Positions 7,857-16,106 of a stretch of DNA of 45,985 bases are shown piece after piece (positions within the stretch are counted from its first letter, which is position 1; each line of letters opens with the position of its first letter). The stretch spans positions 1-45,985 of the forward strand of contig JAMCUD010000055.1 of the NCBI GenBank assembly GCA_023379355.1. Direction: 5' to 3'. The notes beneath the pieces are model-generated. The model searched no databases. It saw nothing but the letters and a program-made list of their open reading frames with translations, and was not told where the DNA came from. This DNA is from Thermoplasmatota archaeon. GTDB lineage: Archaea; Thermoplasmatota; Thermoplasmata; Thermoplasmatales; Thermoplasmataceae. Position numbers and translations under genes: made by a program.

Positions 7857-8138
7857 ATGCTAAAAGTTGCATTAATACCAAAAACGGTCATATTTTCAAT
7901 ATCAGCTCAATTACAGGGTATCACCGGACGCATAGATGAACTCATAATTTCAGTTTCTGCAATACTTATGCTCATACTCTGGATTCCAGTTGCTGTTAGT
8001 TTCTTCAGCGTTGATGAAAATAAGAGGGTTGAGGCAAGGTTAAGACTGAAAAACGCTATTATAGGCACATTCATTTATGCTCTGGCAGTAAGCGGTGTTA
8101 TTTACACTGTTTTTGTATATGTGGCCTCTGGTGGATGA
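7857..8138 (+). CDS. VirB2/TrbC-like pilin subunit (T4SS/Ced-type)
   Basis: A 93-residue protein with the topology of type IV secretion pilins. There is a weakly hydrophobic N-terminal leader (1-20, possibly cleaved after FSISA), then TM helix 29-51, a short charged loop DENKRVEARLRLKNA (53-67) and TM helix 68-90. The loop plus helix, R-x-R-L-K-x-A-I-I-G-x-x-I-x-x-L-A, is the pattern of TrbC/VirB2-like proteins and of the archaeal Ced/Ted pilins described as VirB2 homologues. Its stop codon directly abuts the start of the VirB6-like gene. The call is inference from topology, motif and neighbours; sequence identity to any known pilin must be low. Confidence 0.65.
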   Translation: MLKVALIPKTVIFSISAQLQGITGRIDELIISVSAILMLILWIPVAVSFFSVDENKRVEARLRLKNAIIGTFIYALAVSGVIYTVFVYVASGG

Positions 8139-9176
8139 ATGCAATACGCTGGAACACTAGAGGCAGTTCTAGCCTCTTTCCTTAAAGCCATAATTATACC
8201 ATATGAAATCCTGGTGAATACAATATGGAATTACACCATGAATTTTGGACTTTCCCCTGGCCATGCTTTTCTCTCATCGTATCTGGGAAATCAGTCCTAC
8301 TCAAGCCTGCTTGATAGCTCTAGCAGAATCTCCCTCGACATCATATCACCTATTGTGGTGGTTGCTTCGGTGTATTTTCTGGTTTACAATAACATAAGGA
8401 CACCTATAAATACAGGATCCAGCCTCTACAAAGCCTCCCTGATCCTGTTTGCTTCATTTGCATGTACTCTTATCTGGCTGGAGATCTTTGGAGAACTGGG
8501 GATTGCATACACCTATTTCTGGGAACATTCCGGAATAGCAAACAGTGCTCTTTTGCCTATCAGTGCCGGTTTTCTTGACAGTAGTTTCGGTTCCAATTCA
8601 ATAGAGTCAGTCCTGGAGTTTCTTCTGATTACCGCATACTTCGGTGTAGATATTCTTCTTCTCTCGATACTGGCAATCAGACAGGCACTGCTTCTTCTCA
8701 TACTTCCCATACTTCCGGTATTTACAATGCTTTCATTGATAGGTTACTTTGAGAAATATGCCAGAGTACTCTGGGAGATAATCCTTGAATTCTCTATTTT
8801 TCCTTTCCTGGCACTGCTTTCAGTATACCTCTCGGGCATATTCAGTTCGTATGTTCCACTCCAGCTTGCTTTTTTGGCACTTCCATCATTGATACCCGGT
8901 TATATGTTTTTCAGCGGTCGAGGGCCATCTCACACTCCATTCATGAACCTGTTTGGATCCTTGGCTGCTGGATCAGTCATATCCAGTACTTTCGGTTATT
9001 CAAGGTCATTTTCCGAGATCGTATCTGGGGATTTTCGAAGCGGTGTTTCCCGGCTGATACAACTACCTTCTGGAAATTCAGCCTCCTCCAGATCAGCGGT
9101 GGCCCACAAGCCTGAGATTGACCCATACAGGGAAGCTGTCAACGAGGAATTGAAAAACAGAAGGCATTCTGATTGA
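8139..9176 (+). CDS. VirB6/TrbL/CedA-like polytopic channel protein
   Basis: A 345-residue membrane protein with about six transmembrane helices (roughly 68-86, 100-120, 157-180, 182-203, 209-236, 239-259). An amphipathic N-terminal region precedes them and a polar cytoplasmic tail of about 75 residues follows. The stretch around 175-235 is a run of hydrophobic helices with ILAIRQALLLLILPILPVF, then W-E and FPFLALLSVYLSG. This resembles the core of TrbL/VirB6 proteins, which form the inner-membrane channel of conjugation systems, and CedA of the crenarchaeal DNA importer. It starts immediately at the pilin stop and ends one base before the ATPase start, so translation of the three is coupled. 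Confidence 0.6.
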   Translation: MQYAGTLEAVLASFLKAIIIPYEILVNTIWNYTMNFGLSPGHAFLSSYLGNQSYSSLLDSSSRISLDIISPIVVVASVYFLVYNNIRTPINTGSSLYKASLILFASFACTLIWLEIFGELGIAYTYFWEHSGIANSALLPISAGFLDSSFGSNSIESVLEFLLITAYFGVDILLLSILAIRQALLLLILPILPVFTMLSLIGYFEKYARVLWEIILEFSIFPFLALLSVYLSGIFSSYVPLQLAFLALPSLIPGYMFFSGRGPSHTPFMNLFGSLAAGSVISSTFGYSRSFSEIVSGDFRSGVSRLIQLPSGNSASSRSAVAHKPEIDPYREAVNEELKNRRHSD

Positions 9177-9177
9177 A

Positions 9178-11091
9178 ATGAAGTATCCGAGAATCCCTGC
9201 AAACATAGCAAACCACCAGCCAAGGCTCTTTGGCCTTGAATACAATTCACTGCTCATTCTGATCCCCTCGGTGTTGGTTTCAATGTCCATTCTCGAGCTT
9301 TATCCTTACCTCTCTATCCTTATTCTGATTGCGGCTTCCGTTCTTACCCTTGGAAGAATTAACGGTACCGCAATTTATCTTCAGGTGATCAGATATGCGA
9401 GAAGACTTGCCTATCATTCAGTGCGGAGAATTCCGTACAATTACTCTTCCTTTGATAAGGGGGAATTCAAGGGAATTAGAGTTGGAAGCAAATTCATTGT
9501 CTTTGCTGAATTGGAAGGAATTCCCTTACTGGAGATGAGGATCAGCGATCAGAGTTCACTCCTTATGAGGATAAGGGAACTGATCAGGGACACCCGTCTC
9601 AGGATTGATGTTCATACATACATGAAAAATTTACCCGGGTCCCGTGAAAACGAAAGAATCATCATCAGTCTGTGGTCGAAGGGGAATAAAACTGAGGAGG
9701 TTCCAGAGGAAAACGTTCTTTCAGAGGTGACGAAACTGAAGGAGGGGCTGGTCAGATTGGGTTTCAGATGGAGGAATGTGAACTTCAGTGATCTGAAAGC
9801 TGATATTGCCAGTCTTTTAGGAATTAATATGAACTTATTAAACGAGAGCATAAATGCCGTGTTTGGCAGGATGTTCATAAAAAAACCCTGTAATGCACTG
9901 ATCCTGAACCTTTTAGATTCAAGCTCTGAGGCCTCCCCATATGCTCTAAGCTTTCTTGAAGGGTCAGGAGTGATGTCGGTCGTACATTTCTCCTTTGAAA
10001 GGATCGCAGATGACGAATCCCTGAAAATACTCTCAGCCTCCAGGGCTGCGAGAAGAGCTGAAGTTGAGTTGAATGGAGAACGCATGGGAAAATCTCATCT
10101 CGGTATCTCAGCGGAGATCGAGACAATTCAACATATGGAAGAAAGGGTGAAGGAGAATCAGGACCCCCTGATGAATGTTTCAATGAGCATTTCAATAATA
10201 GGAAATCACCCGGCCGACCTTCCGGACTTTGAGAGAAGATTTGTTTCAGCATTTTCCTATCTCAGGATGCGTCTTGAAAGAGAGCAGCCAACAATGCAGT
10301 CAATCTCACACCTCTTTCCCTTTATCAGCGGCAACGGTTATCCGTATCTGATGAATGCCTCTGCCTGCGCATCCCTCCTGCCTCTGTTTGTGAGAAACAG
10401 AAAGGATCATGGCATCCTCATTGGAATCAATGATCTGAATGGGAAAAAAGTGCTGCTGGACATAATCCAGGGCCGTGGGAACAATTTCATGGTGATCGGA
10501 GAAACAGGATCTGGTAAATCCTATTTTTGCAGGATGATCATTAAAAGCCTGATTGATGCGGGTATCATCAGAACTCTATACATTTTCGACCCCTTGAGCG
10601 AGTACCAGGAATCAAGTTTTCGCACTGATTCAGGGATTGATGAAATCAGAATCTTCAGGAAACCTGAAAATTCCACCTTCAATGACTATGTTTACAGCGT
10701 AATGGCCGAACTCAACGAACTTATGTCTGCAGATGCCAGATGGAAAGTAATTCTAGTCGAGGAAAGCCACATGGCAATAGCATCCGATCCCGCTCGGAAA
10801 TTACTTGAAGGAATGGTCAGGCACAGCAGGCATTTCAATTCCATCATAATGAATGTATCACAGAATGTTGATGATTTTCTTAAATCCTCAAACTCCTCAC
10901 TTGCCCTTAACAGTTCTCATATTTTTCTATTCAGAACGAGGAAGCTTAACGATCAAGATATGATGCCACTAAAGCTCGATGGATTTGATGGGATAAAACC
11001 TGCAAACCTCGCAGGAGGTGCAGGTTATAATTATTCAGAATGCTATTACTCAGACGGTAAATACTGCAAAAAGTTGCGTATTATTGACTAG
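9178..11091 (+). CDS. VirB4/CedB-like ATPase with N-terminal VirB3/PrgI-like membrane domain
   Basis: A 637-residue motor ATPase. Residues 1-60 carry PRIPANI, then LFGLEYNSLLILIPS and two TM helices, the layout of a VirB3/PrgI domain fused to VirB4. Residues 90-400 match the VirB4 N-terminal region, including MSISIIGNHPADL and the later REQPTMQSISHLFPF block. The motor domain has Walker A GETGSGKS (441-448), the DPLSEY motif after the next strand (VirB4 usually DPEGEY), Walker B VILVEES (524-530) with Glu528 where Asp is usual, and the sensor NVSQNVDDF (559-567). It would energise pilus assembly or DNA/protein passage. HerA-type translocases are related but lack the N-terminal membrane part. 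Confidence 0.82.
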   Translation: MKYPRIPANIANHQPRLFGLEYNSLLILIPSVLVSMSILELYPYLSILILIAASVLTLGRINGTAIYLQVIRYARRLAYHSVRRIPYNYSSFDKGEFKGIRVGSKFIVFAELEGIPLLEMRISDQSSLLMRIRELIRDTRLRIDVHTYMKNLPGSRENERIIISLWSKGNKTEEVPEENVLSEVTKLKEGLVRLGFRWRNVNFSDLKADIASLLGINMNLLNESINAVFGRMFIKKPCNALILNLLDSSSEASPYALSFLEGSGVMSVVHFSFERIADDESLKILSASRAARRAEVELNGERMGKSHLGISAEIETIQHMEERVKENQDPLMNVSMSISIIGNHPADLPDFERRFVSAFSYLRMRLEREQPTMQSISHLFPFISGNGYPYLMNASACASLLPLFVRNRKDHGILIGINDLNGKKVLLDIIQGRGNNFMVIGETGSGKSYFCRMIIKSLIDAGIIRTLYIFDPLSEYQESSFRTDSGIDEIRIFRKPENSTFNDYVYSVMAELNELMSADARWKVILVEESHMAIASDPARKLLEGMVRHSRHFNSIIMNVSQNVDDFLKSSNSSLALNSSHIFLFRTRKLNDQDMMPLKLDGFDGIKPANLAGGAGYNYSECYYSDGKYCKKLRIID

Positions 11092-11098
11092 TCTCCTA

Positions 11099-11368
11099 TT
11101 AGCGGGACCGCTCAATCTCCCTGATTTCGTCATTGATCTTGGACTGGACAAGGGCAAGCTCAAGAAGCCCAAATACCACAAGGACGATAACAAATGAATA
11201 AAGTCCTACATCAGTCCAGGTTCCATATAATGCTGACCAGGTGAAATAGAAAGCCGTTCCAATGATCAGGAGTCCAAGTCCCATGACCCTTCCCCAGAAA
11301 TACTTCCTGAAACCGAACTCATTTTGATTGCTCTTGACCTGATCGACCATATATGTGAGAGCATTCAT
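11099..11368 (-). CDS. Small two-TM membrane protein, unknown
   Basis: An 89-residue protein with a polar N-terminal region of about 28 residues, two hydrophobic helices (about 29-46 and 53-73) joined by LYGTWTDVG, and a charged C terminus. No family motif was recognised. It converges on the VirB4-like gene with seven bases between stop codons and lies 52 bases downstream of the GtrA-like gene, with which it may be co-transcribed. It could be an accessory protein of either neighbour, but nothing shows this. Confidence 0.6.
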   Translation of the reverse strand: MNALTYMVDQVKSNQNEFGFRKYFWGRVMGLGLLIIGTAFYFTWSALYGTWTDVGLYSFVIVLVVFGLLELALVQSKINDEIREIERSR

Positions 11369-11420
11369 AACTAATATTTCATTTTATCGTAAATCAGGCT
11401 TTTCCCTGTGGTCTGAAACG

Positions 11421-11903
11421 CTATTGATCCATCATCTCTAGTGGGTCTATACCCCAGACGTTTTTCATTTGAAGGTAATAATTTACTGGAAAAGCAAGGC
11501 CAGATCCTATGAGGTTCCCGATAAGGGGACTCAGATTAAAGAACCTGAAGAGGCCGAATTCGACGCCAAAGGTCACAAGATTCCCAAGCACATTAAGAAG
11601 TTCAAACCTCATAAGTCTGTAAAAGAATCCTTTTCTTCCCCCTCTGTGATCCCCCTCACTTCTGGTTGTCCAGTGTTCATTTATCAGAAATTCAACCAGT
11701 ATGGCAAGGAAGAAGGAATAGAGGTCTATGATTAAGAGATATTCTGATCCCATTGATGCCAGGCTTATGAATGTCAGAAGCTCAAGTGTCAGAAACCCGA
11801 CAAAACCAGATATGGAATATTTGAACGTTCTTATAAGGTTATTTCTGATGAGGTCTCTGACCCACGAAGAAAACTTTCGTCTCACTTCACTGCGGTCATT
11901 CAA
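11421..11903 (-). CDS. GtrA-like family membrane protein
   Basis: A 160-residue protein with four TM helices in two pairs, as in GtrA/DPMS3-like proteins that help move polyprenyl-phosphate-linked sugars across membranes. The family features are FKYSISGFVGFLTLELLTF at the first helix, ILVEFLINEHWTT after the second, and RFELLNVLGNLVTFGVEF at the third, ending with NLIGSGLAFPVNYYLQMKNVW (two halves of the fourth helix region). It likely supports glycosylation of lipids or surface proteins. No glycosyltransferase partner lies next to it in this window. Confidence 0.85.
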   Translation of the reverse strand: MNDRSEVRRKFSSWVRDLIRNNLIRTFKYSISGFVGFLTLELLTFISLASMGSEYLLIIDLYSFFLAILVEFLINEHWTTRSEGDHRGGRKGFFYRLMRFELLNVLGNLVTFGVEFGLFRFFNLSPLIGNLIGSGLAFPVNYYLQMKNVWGIDPLEMMDQ

Positions 11904-11923
11904 CTGATTTCAGTCCGCTTCGC

Positions 11924-13249
11924 TTAATATACAAGATGAAGCATTCCTGCAGCATATGTGAAAGCAACATAGGACACTGCTCCGAAGAGCCCGAAATAGA
12001 ATGTTGCTCTGGCAGTCAGCATATCCAGCATCCCCCGTTTAATGTTCTTACGGTTCTTGGCAATATTCGTGAGCTGGATTGCCAATGGAACGGTCAGCAT
12101 CACGGCAAAGAGAGGGTAAAGACTGTTTGAAAGGAAATAGGCTACAATGACAAGAAGATAAGGAACCCAGATCAGGGAGTAATAATAGAATTTGGACCCC
12201 TCCTCCCCAAGCAAGTTTGCTACTGTCCTTACACCGGTCTTCCTGTCGTCTTCAATATCTCTCCAGTTGTTTCCGTGTAGAACATTCACCGTAAGCAGAG
12301 CCACTGCGAATGAGATGAGAAGAATGGGGAGAGTAATGACACCGCCCTGAAGAACAAAGCTCCCAAGGAATATCCCTGGTGACCATGCGACAAATACCGC
12401 AAGATCTCCCATGGCGTATTTCTTGAATCCTATTTTTGGGGCGCTGTAAAGAGCTCCGGCTACGACTCCGATGGATATGAATGGCCAGATTGAAGGTACT
12501 GAAATGGCAAGATAGATTCCATCAGCAAGTGCAAGCCCAAGAACTGCGAATGAAGTCATCAAGACCAGTTTCTGTGTAACCATTCTGTCCACAAATACCC
12601 TCGAACTGGTCAGTGATCGGACATTATCATTTCCATTCCTGTAATCAAAATAACCGCTTAGGACGTTGAAGGAACCATGTGCAGCCATTATACCAAGAAC
12701 AGAGAGAAGAAGGAACATAACATTGATCTTCTCCGCCAGTATAGATCCTATAAGGAGGGTTATGACGCTTTGCTGGAAAGACCACATCCTGAAGGACCTC
12801 AGAATGGGGTGGATGTTTTCCCTCATCTGGTCAAGATTGATCTCCTCCGAGAATCTCCGCATCTCCACGCGCATATCCATGGCTCTGATCTCGGTTGGTA
12901 TCAGTCTTGCAATGTAAACATGACCATGGTGCGCAAATGCGGCATCCTCAGGAACCTTATGGAGTAAAATTCCTCTCTCCTTCTCAAAATTGTCCGGTTC
13001 TCCAAGAATCTCGACCCTCCCCGTTCCCTGGACGAAAACCTTCAGTTTGTTCTCATCAATGGCAAAGCTGACTTCAGGGTTTTCCTGAATATTCTTCAGT
13101 GTGAGCCCTCCTTTTTCTATGAGGAAAATAAAACCATGATCCATCGCATAATATGTTTTTGTGGTCCATGTCTTTACACCGGTGGTGGAAAGCGTCATAG
13201 TCTTGGATTTTCTGAAGAGCTTTAAAACAGCAGGATCCATTGATATCAT
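11924..13249 (-). CDS. FMN-binding split-barrel (PPOX-like) domain fused to UbiA/MenA-type prenyltransferase
   Basis: A 441-residue fusion. Residues 1-125 look like a pyridoxamine-5'-phosphate-oxidase-type split barrel (KLFRKSKTMTLSTTG, YYAMDHGFIFLIEKG, NPEVSFAIDENK, VQGTGRVEILGE). Residues 150-441 are a UbiA-family membrane prenyltransferase with NVLSGYFDYRNGND (first Asp motif, Asp202/Asp208) and NNWRDIEDDRKTG (second motif, Asp331/334/335), the forms typical of MenA in menaquinone synthesis. It probably attaches a prenyl chain to a naphthoate-type quinone precursor; the role of the flavin-type domain is open. Starts at residue 1 or 4 both fit a TATA, TTATATATC, about 20-30 bases upstream. 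Confidence 0.85.
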   Translation of the reverse strand: MISMDPAVLKLFRKSKTMTLSTTGVKTWTTKTYYAMDHGFIFLIEKGGLTLKNIQENPEVSFAIDENKLKVFVQGTGRVEILGEPDNFEKERGILLHKVPEDAAFAHHGHVYIARLIPTEIRAMDMRVEMRRFSEEINLDQMRENIHPILRSFRMWSFQQSVITLLIGSILAEKINVMFLLLSVLGIMAAHGSFNVLSGYFDYRNGNDNVRSLTSSRVFVDRMVTQKLVLMTSFAVLGLALADGIYLAISVPSIWPFISIGVVAGALYSAPKIGFKKYAMGDLAVFVAWSPGIFLGSFVLQGGVITLPILLISFAVALLTVNVLHGNNWRDIEDDRKTGVRTVANLLGEEGSKFYYYSLIWVPYLLVIVAYFLSNSLYPLFAVMLTVPLAIQLTNIAKNRKNIKRGMLDMLTARATFYFGLFGAVSYVAFTYAAGMLHLVY

Positions 13250-13316
13250 ACATATATTGCTGGATGATATATAACTATAAGGGACAAGTTATTAAATTCG
13301 CGTATATTCAGGAATA

Positions 13317-14144
13317 GTGCTTGATATTGCCAAAGGATTGAAGATGCCACTTTATTTCACCTCATTTTCTCCTATACTCGTTGTCTGGTCTTACAATGGC
13401 TTCCGTAACCCATTGCTTTTTGTTCTTCTTGTAGGGGTCGTGGTATTCATGCAGGCAGCGCTGAACCTTTCAATGGACTTCTTTGACAACAGATCCGGAA
13501 GGATACTTCGGAATGAAGATACCCTTTTCCCCATCGGTTCATATCTCATTGAAAGGATGGGAGTTAAGCCTGAAACCGTAAGATCCTTGTTCGGTATCTC
13601 AGCCGTTATCTCAATTGCAATAGGTCTGTTCATTGTTTTCTATTACCGCAGGTATGAAGTCCTCATAATCGGAATTCTGGCAGTCGCAGTTTCCCTGATG
13701 TACGTTTTACCTCCGTTCAGGTTCAATTCCCGGGGTTTTGGAGAGATTTCAACCTTCATGTCCTTTGGTTTCTTCTCAGTTGTAGGTGCCATAATGGCCT
13801 TCGGTGCTCCTGTAACATCACAGATGGTAATGATCTCGCTTCTCCTTGGTTTTCTCGCCTCAGCCATCAGGTATCTGCATCACCTTCCCGAAGATGATCC
13901 AAAGGGCAACAGAGTGTTGCATTTTTCCCTGATATACTTCTTTGTTCTATTTGCAGGGTTTGCTCTGCAGGCATTTTATCCCCTGGAATTCCTTATACTT
14001 CTACCCTCACTGGTAATATCAGCATATCACTTCCTTACACTCAGGAAAGACGTAATAGGAATTAGCAGAATGACAAATCAGATCGTCGCAATTCAGGTTG
14101 TATCTGCTGTTCTGATCACTATATATTTCCAGTTGCCCCACTGA
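13317..14144 (+). CDS. UbiA family prenyltransferase (MenA-like)
   Basis: A 275-residue polytopic membrane protein with the UbiA layout: first Asp-rich motif NLSMDFFDNRSG (Asn50, Asp54, Asp57) and a second motif ending in HHLPEDDPKGNR (about 188-199), where MenA has RDxxxDxxxGKRT. It would condense an isoprenyl diphosphate with an aromatic or polar-lipid acceptor. GTG start chosen because TATTAAATTC lies about 25 bases upstream; an ATG nine codons in is possible. It is divergent from the fusion prenyltransferase, and the pair may catalyse related steps in respiratory quinone or lipid synthesis. Confidence 0.82.
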   Translation: MLDIAKGLKMPLYFTSFSPILVVWSYNGFRNPLLFVLLVGVVVFMQAALNLSMDFFDNRSGRILRNEDTLFPIGSYLIERMGVKPETVRSLFGISAVISIAIGLFIVFYYRRYEVLIIGILAVAVSLMYVLPPFRFNSRGFGEISTFMSFGFFSVVGAIMAFGAPVTSQMVMISLLLGFLASAIRYLHHLPEDDPKGNRVLHFSLIYFFVLFAGFALQAFYPLEFLILLPSLVISAYHFLTLRKDVIGISRMTNQIVAIQVVSAVLITIYFQLPH

Positions 14145-14311
14145 TCTAAATTCTCTCTTTTACTGCAGATCAGAATATCCAACACTATTTTCTCAATAAT
14201 GCCTCTATGCATTACTAAAATTATATCCTGATGGAACTAAACTTATTTTATTACGTCTTTTTTAACTTATAATGAACAAAATTAAATACCAATATGGATT
14301 TCTTTCTAATA

Positions 14312-15538
14312 ATGGAAAATAAAACAGACTTAAAAGAGGTCTATAAGTTAACTGCAGATGAAGAACGGAAGAACTATCTAAGGATTGTACCATATTGCCT
14401 CCTTCTATATGCAGCCGGATTTGGGCAGTACGTGGTTGCCCCGCTTATTCCCGTCATTGGGTCTGATCTGTCCATAACACAATCATCGACCATCCTGCTG
14501 ATCTCAATATATGGATATGCGACAGCGATACTGGCATTGCTCGGTGGATGGACAACCCATCTCTTTTCAGTCAGGGGATCTTTCCTGGTTGGTGGCATTC
14601 TGGCAGTAGTGGGACTGATGGGACGTGCTTTCTCTCCGACATATATACCCTTTCTCCTCTTTGATATAGTGGCTGCCAGCGGTCTTCCATTCCTCTATGG
14701 TTCTATGGGTGCTGTTTCCGAATCAATGTTCAGGAACAAGGCGCATCTGATAATCGGAATAACAACAGCATCATTCTTCCTAGGGCTTGCTTCAGGTGGA
14801 TTCCTTGGTCCTTATCTGATTCCCGGAAACCACATATTCTACGCAATGCTCACACCCGCAGTGGTTGCTCTGGTTGCACTGGTCTTATATCTGTTTGCCA
14901 TCAAAGGGTATCCGAATTACTACGCAAGGAAATCGATAAGAGGTTCATTCAAACCGGGGATGATCAAGAACTGGTATCTTGGCTTTGCATCAGCAGGGGT
15001 GGCGGTGATGTTAGGTACTGAGGTTGCAACTATGCTTCTGCATTTTCATGTCAACAACGCAATTTCCAATGCCGGTCTCATAGCTGGGCTGGCATACATT
15101 GGTTCCGCAGTTGGTTCCCTGACAATCCCTCCAACCTTTGAGAGACTTGGAAAGAGCAGGATTGGATTGGTGATGAATGGCCTTATGTCTCTTGTTGTTG
15201 GCTCCATAGCTGTAATATCCCTTACATTCTCCCCGAATGTAGTTCTTCTCGCAGTCACATTCTTCTTCTTCGGCGTTTTCGGAAATGCGCTGCTGGTCAT
15301 GGGTATGGCTTCAGTGGTGAAGTATGTCAGCGATCCCGGAGAGGCTGGACTGGCAACTTCCATGTTCACTGTCATGGAGTTTGTGGGCGTCGGAGTAGTC
15401 CCACTTTTCCTTGGACCAGGACTTCTGGGATTCCCTGATGCAGCTGTGATACTTACAATCGGCCTTGTGGCTGTTGCCTTTGTACTGTCGTTCTTCATAA
15501 GGACAAAAAAACTGGAAGCAAAGGCAGCAACCGCTTAA
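14312..15538 (+). CDS. Major facilitator superfamily transporter
   Basis: About 408 residues with twelve predicted TM helices. The loop after helix 2 carries a weak motif A (GGWTTHLFSVRGS), and PLIPVIGSDLSITQSS near the first helix is typical of the CynX/nitrate-type or drug/H+ antiporter branches. The ATG at 14312 (MENKTDLKEV) is preferred because AAAATTAAATACC lies about 25-33 bases upstream; an in-frame ATG six codons earlier is less likely. Substrate unknown. It stands alone after the prenyltransferase gene. Confidence 0.82.
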   Translation: MENKTDLKEVYKLTADEERKNYLRIVPYCLLLYAAGFGQYVVAPLIPVIGSDLSITQSSTILLISIYGYATAILALLGGWTTHLFSVRGSFLVGGILAVVGLMGRAFSPTYIPFLLFDIVAASGLPFLYGSMGAVSESMFRNKAHLIIGITTASFFLGLASGGFLGPYLIPGNHIFYAMLTPAVVALVALVLYLFAIKGYPNYYARKSIRGSFKPGMIKNWYLGFASAGVAVMLGTEVATMLLHFHVNNAISNAGLIAGLAYIGSAVGSLTIPPTFERLGKSRIGLVMNGLMSLVVGSIAVISLTFSPNVVLLAVTFFFFGVFGNALLVMGMASVVKYVSDPGEAGLATSMFTVMEFVGVGVVPLFLGPGLLGFPDAAVILTIGLVAVAFVLSFFIRTKKLEAKAATA

Positions 15539-15662
15539 TCTTTTTTATGAATATTTTTCACTCCATTTTTTAAATGCTTTTGCCGGGCACTGACTTTTTG
15601 CTAATATACAAATGATGATTTTGGGACCAAATTTTCTCGGAGGAAATTCCGTTGCCATATGA

Positions 15663-15926
15663 TTATCTGACTATTTTCTTCTTTTTGACCTCAGTGACGT
15701 AAACGTCCCTGAATGGCTTTATTCTGTTCAGAGGTATCATGTAACGGTTTTCCTTGTCAACTGAGAAATCCTCATATCTGTCCTGACCCTCAGGTTTTAC
15801 AAGAACATTCTTCACTGTTCCGGACAGTGTGTCCACGACAAAGTTAACGATAATGCCAATGGTTTCTCCTTCATTGTTCACAAGAGGTTTATCTATCATA
15901 TCCGAAGCAAACTTCTTCTTTGTCAT
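15663..15926 (-). CDS. PRC-barrel domain protein
   Basis: A protein of about 87 residues starting at MTKKKFASDMIDKPL. It matches the PRC-barrel: a short beta barrel with NNEGETIGIIVNFVVD, then TLSGTVKNVLVKPEG and IPLNRIKPFRDVYV. Archaeal PRC-barrel proteins occur near cell-division and RNA-processing genes, where they act as interaction modules. A longer open frame to 16028 exists, but ATTTAATTAC lies about 25-34 bases upstream of the chosen ATG and the extension has no homology-like features. Confidence 0.85.
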   Translation of the reverse strand: MTKKKFASDMIDKPLVNNEGETIGIIVNFVVDTLSGTVKNVLVKPEGQDRYEDFSVDKENRYMIPLNRIKPFRDVYVTEVKKKKIVR

Positions 15927-16106
15927 TTCCGCTTGAATAATATATGGATTGTAATTAAATCTTCCATTACCAATCCTCCAGGACTGCGAAAAGAAGGAAT
16001 GGAACTTCTCATGGAGTAACAGGACCATTCAAGCAGGCTCCTTGGGTGACTGTTCCCACCATTTGAGGTGTGAGGTCTATGGGTTTCCAGACGGCCTTAG
16101 TTTAAG

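Noticed and set aside
9612..10252. Long minus-strand ORFs of 125-157 codons opposite the VirB4-like gene
   Set aside because: Shadows of the ATPase reading frame; no motif and no promoter of their own.
9178..11091. Idea that the ATPase is a HerA-type end-resection helicase
   Set aside because: It has an N-terminal two-TM VirB3-like part and the long VirB4 middle domain, and no NurA gene is adjacent.
7857..11091. Idea that the secretion-like operon belongs to an integrated plasmid or virus
   Set aside because: No integrase, relaxase, replication gene or att repeat lies near it; both sides are ordinary metabolic genes. A mobile origin further back in time remains possible.
15046..15498. 150-codon minus-strand ORF opposite the MFS gene
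   Set aside because: Thr/Pro/Ser-rich low-information sequence produced by antisense reading of a membrane protein gene.
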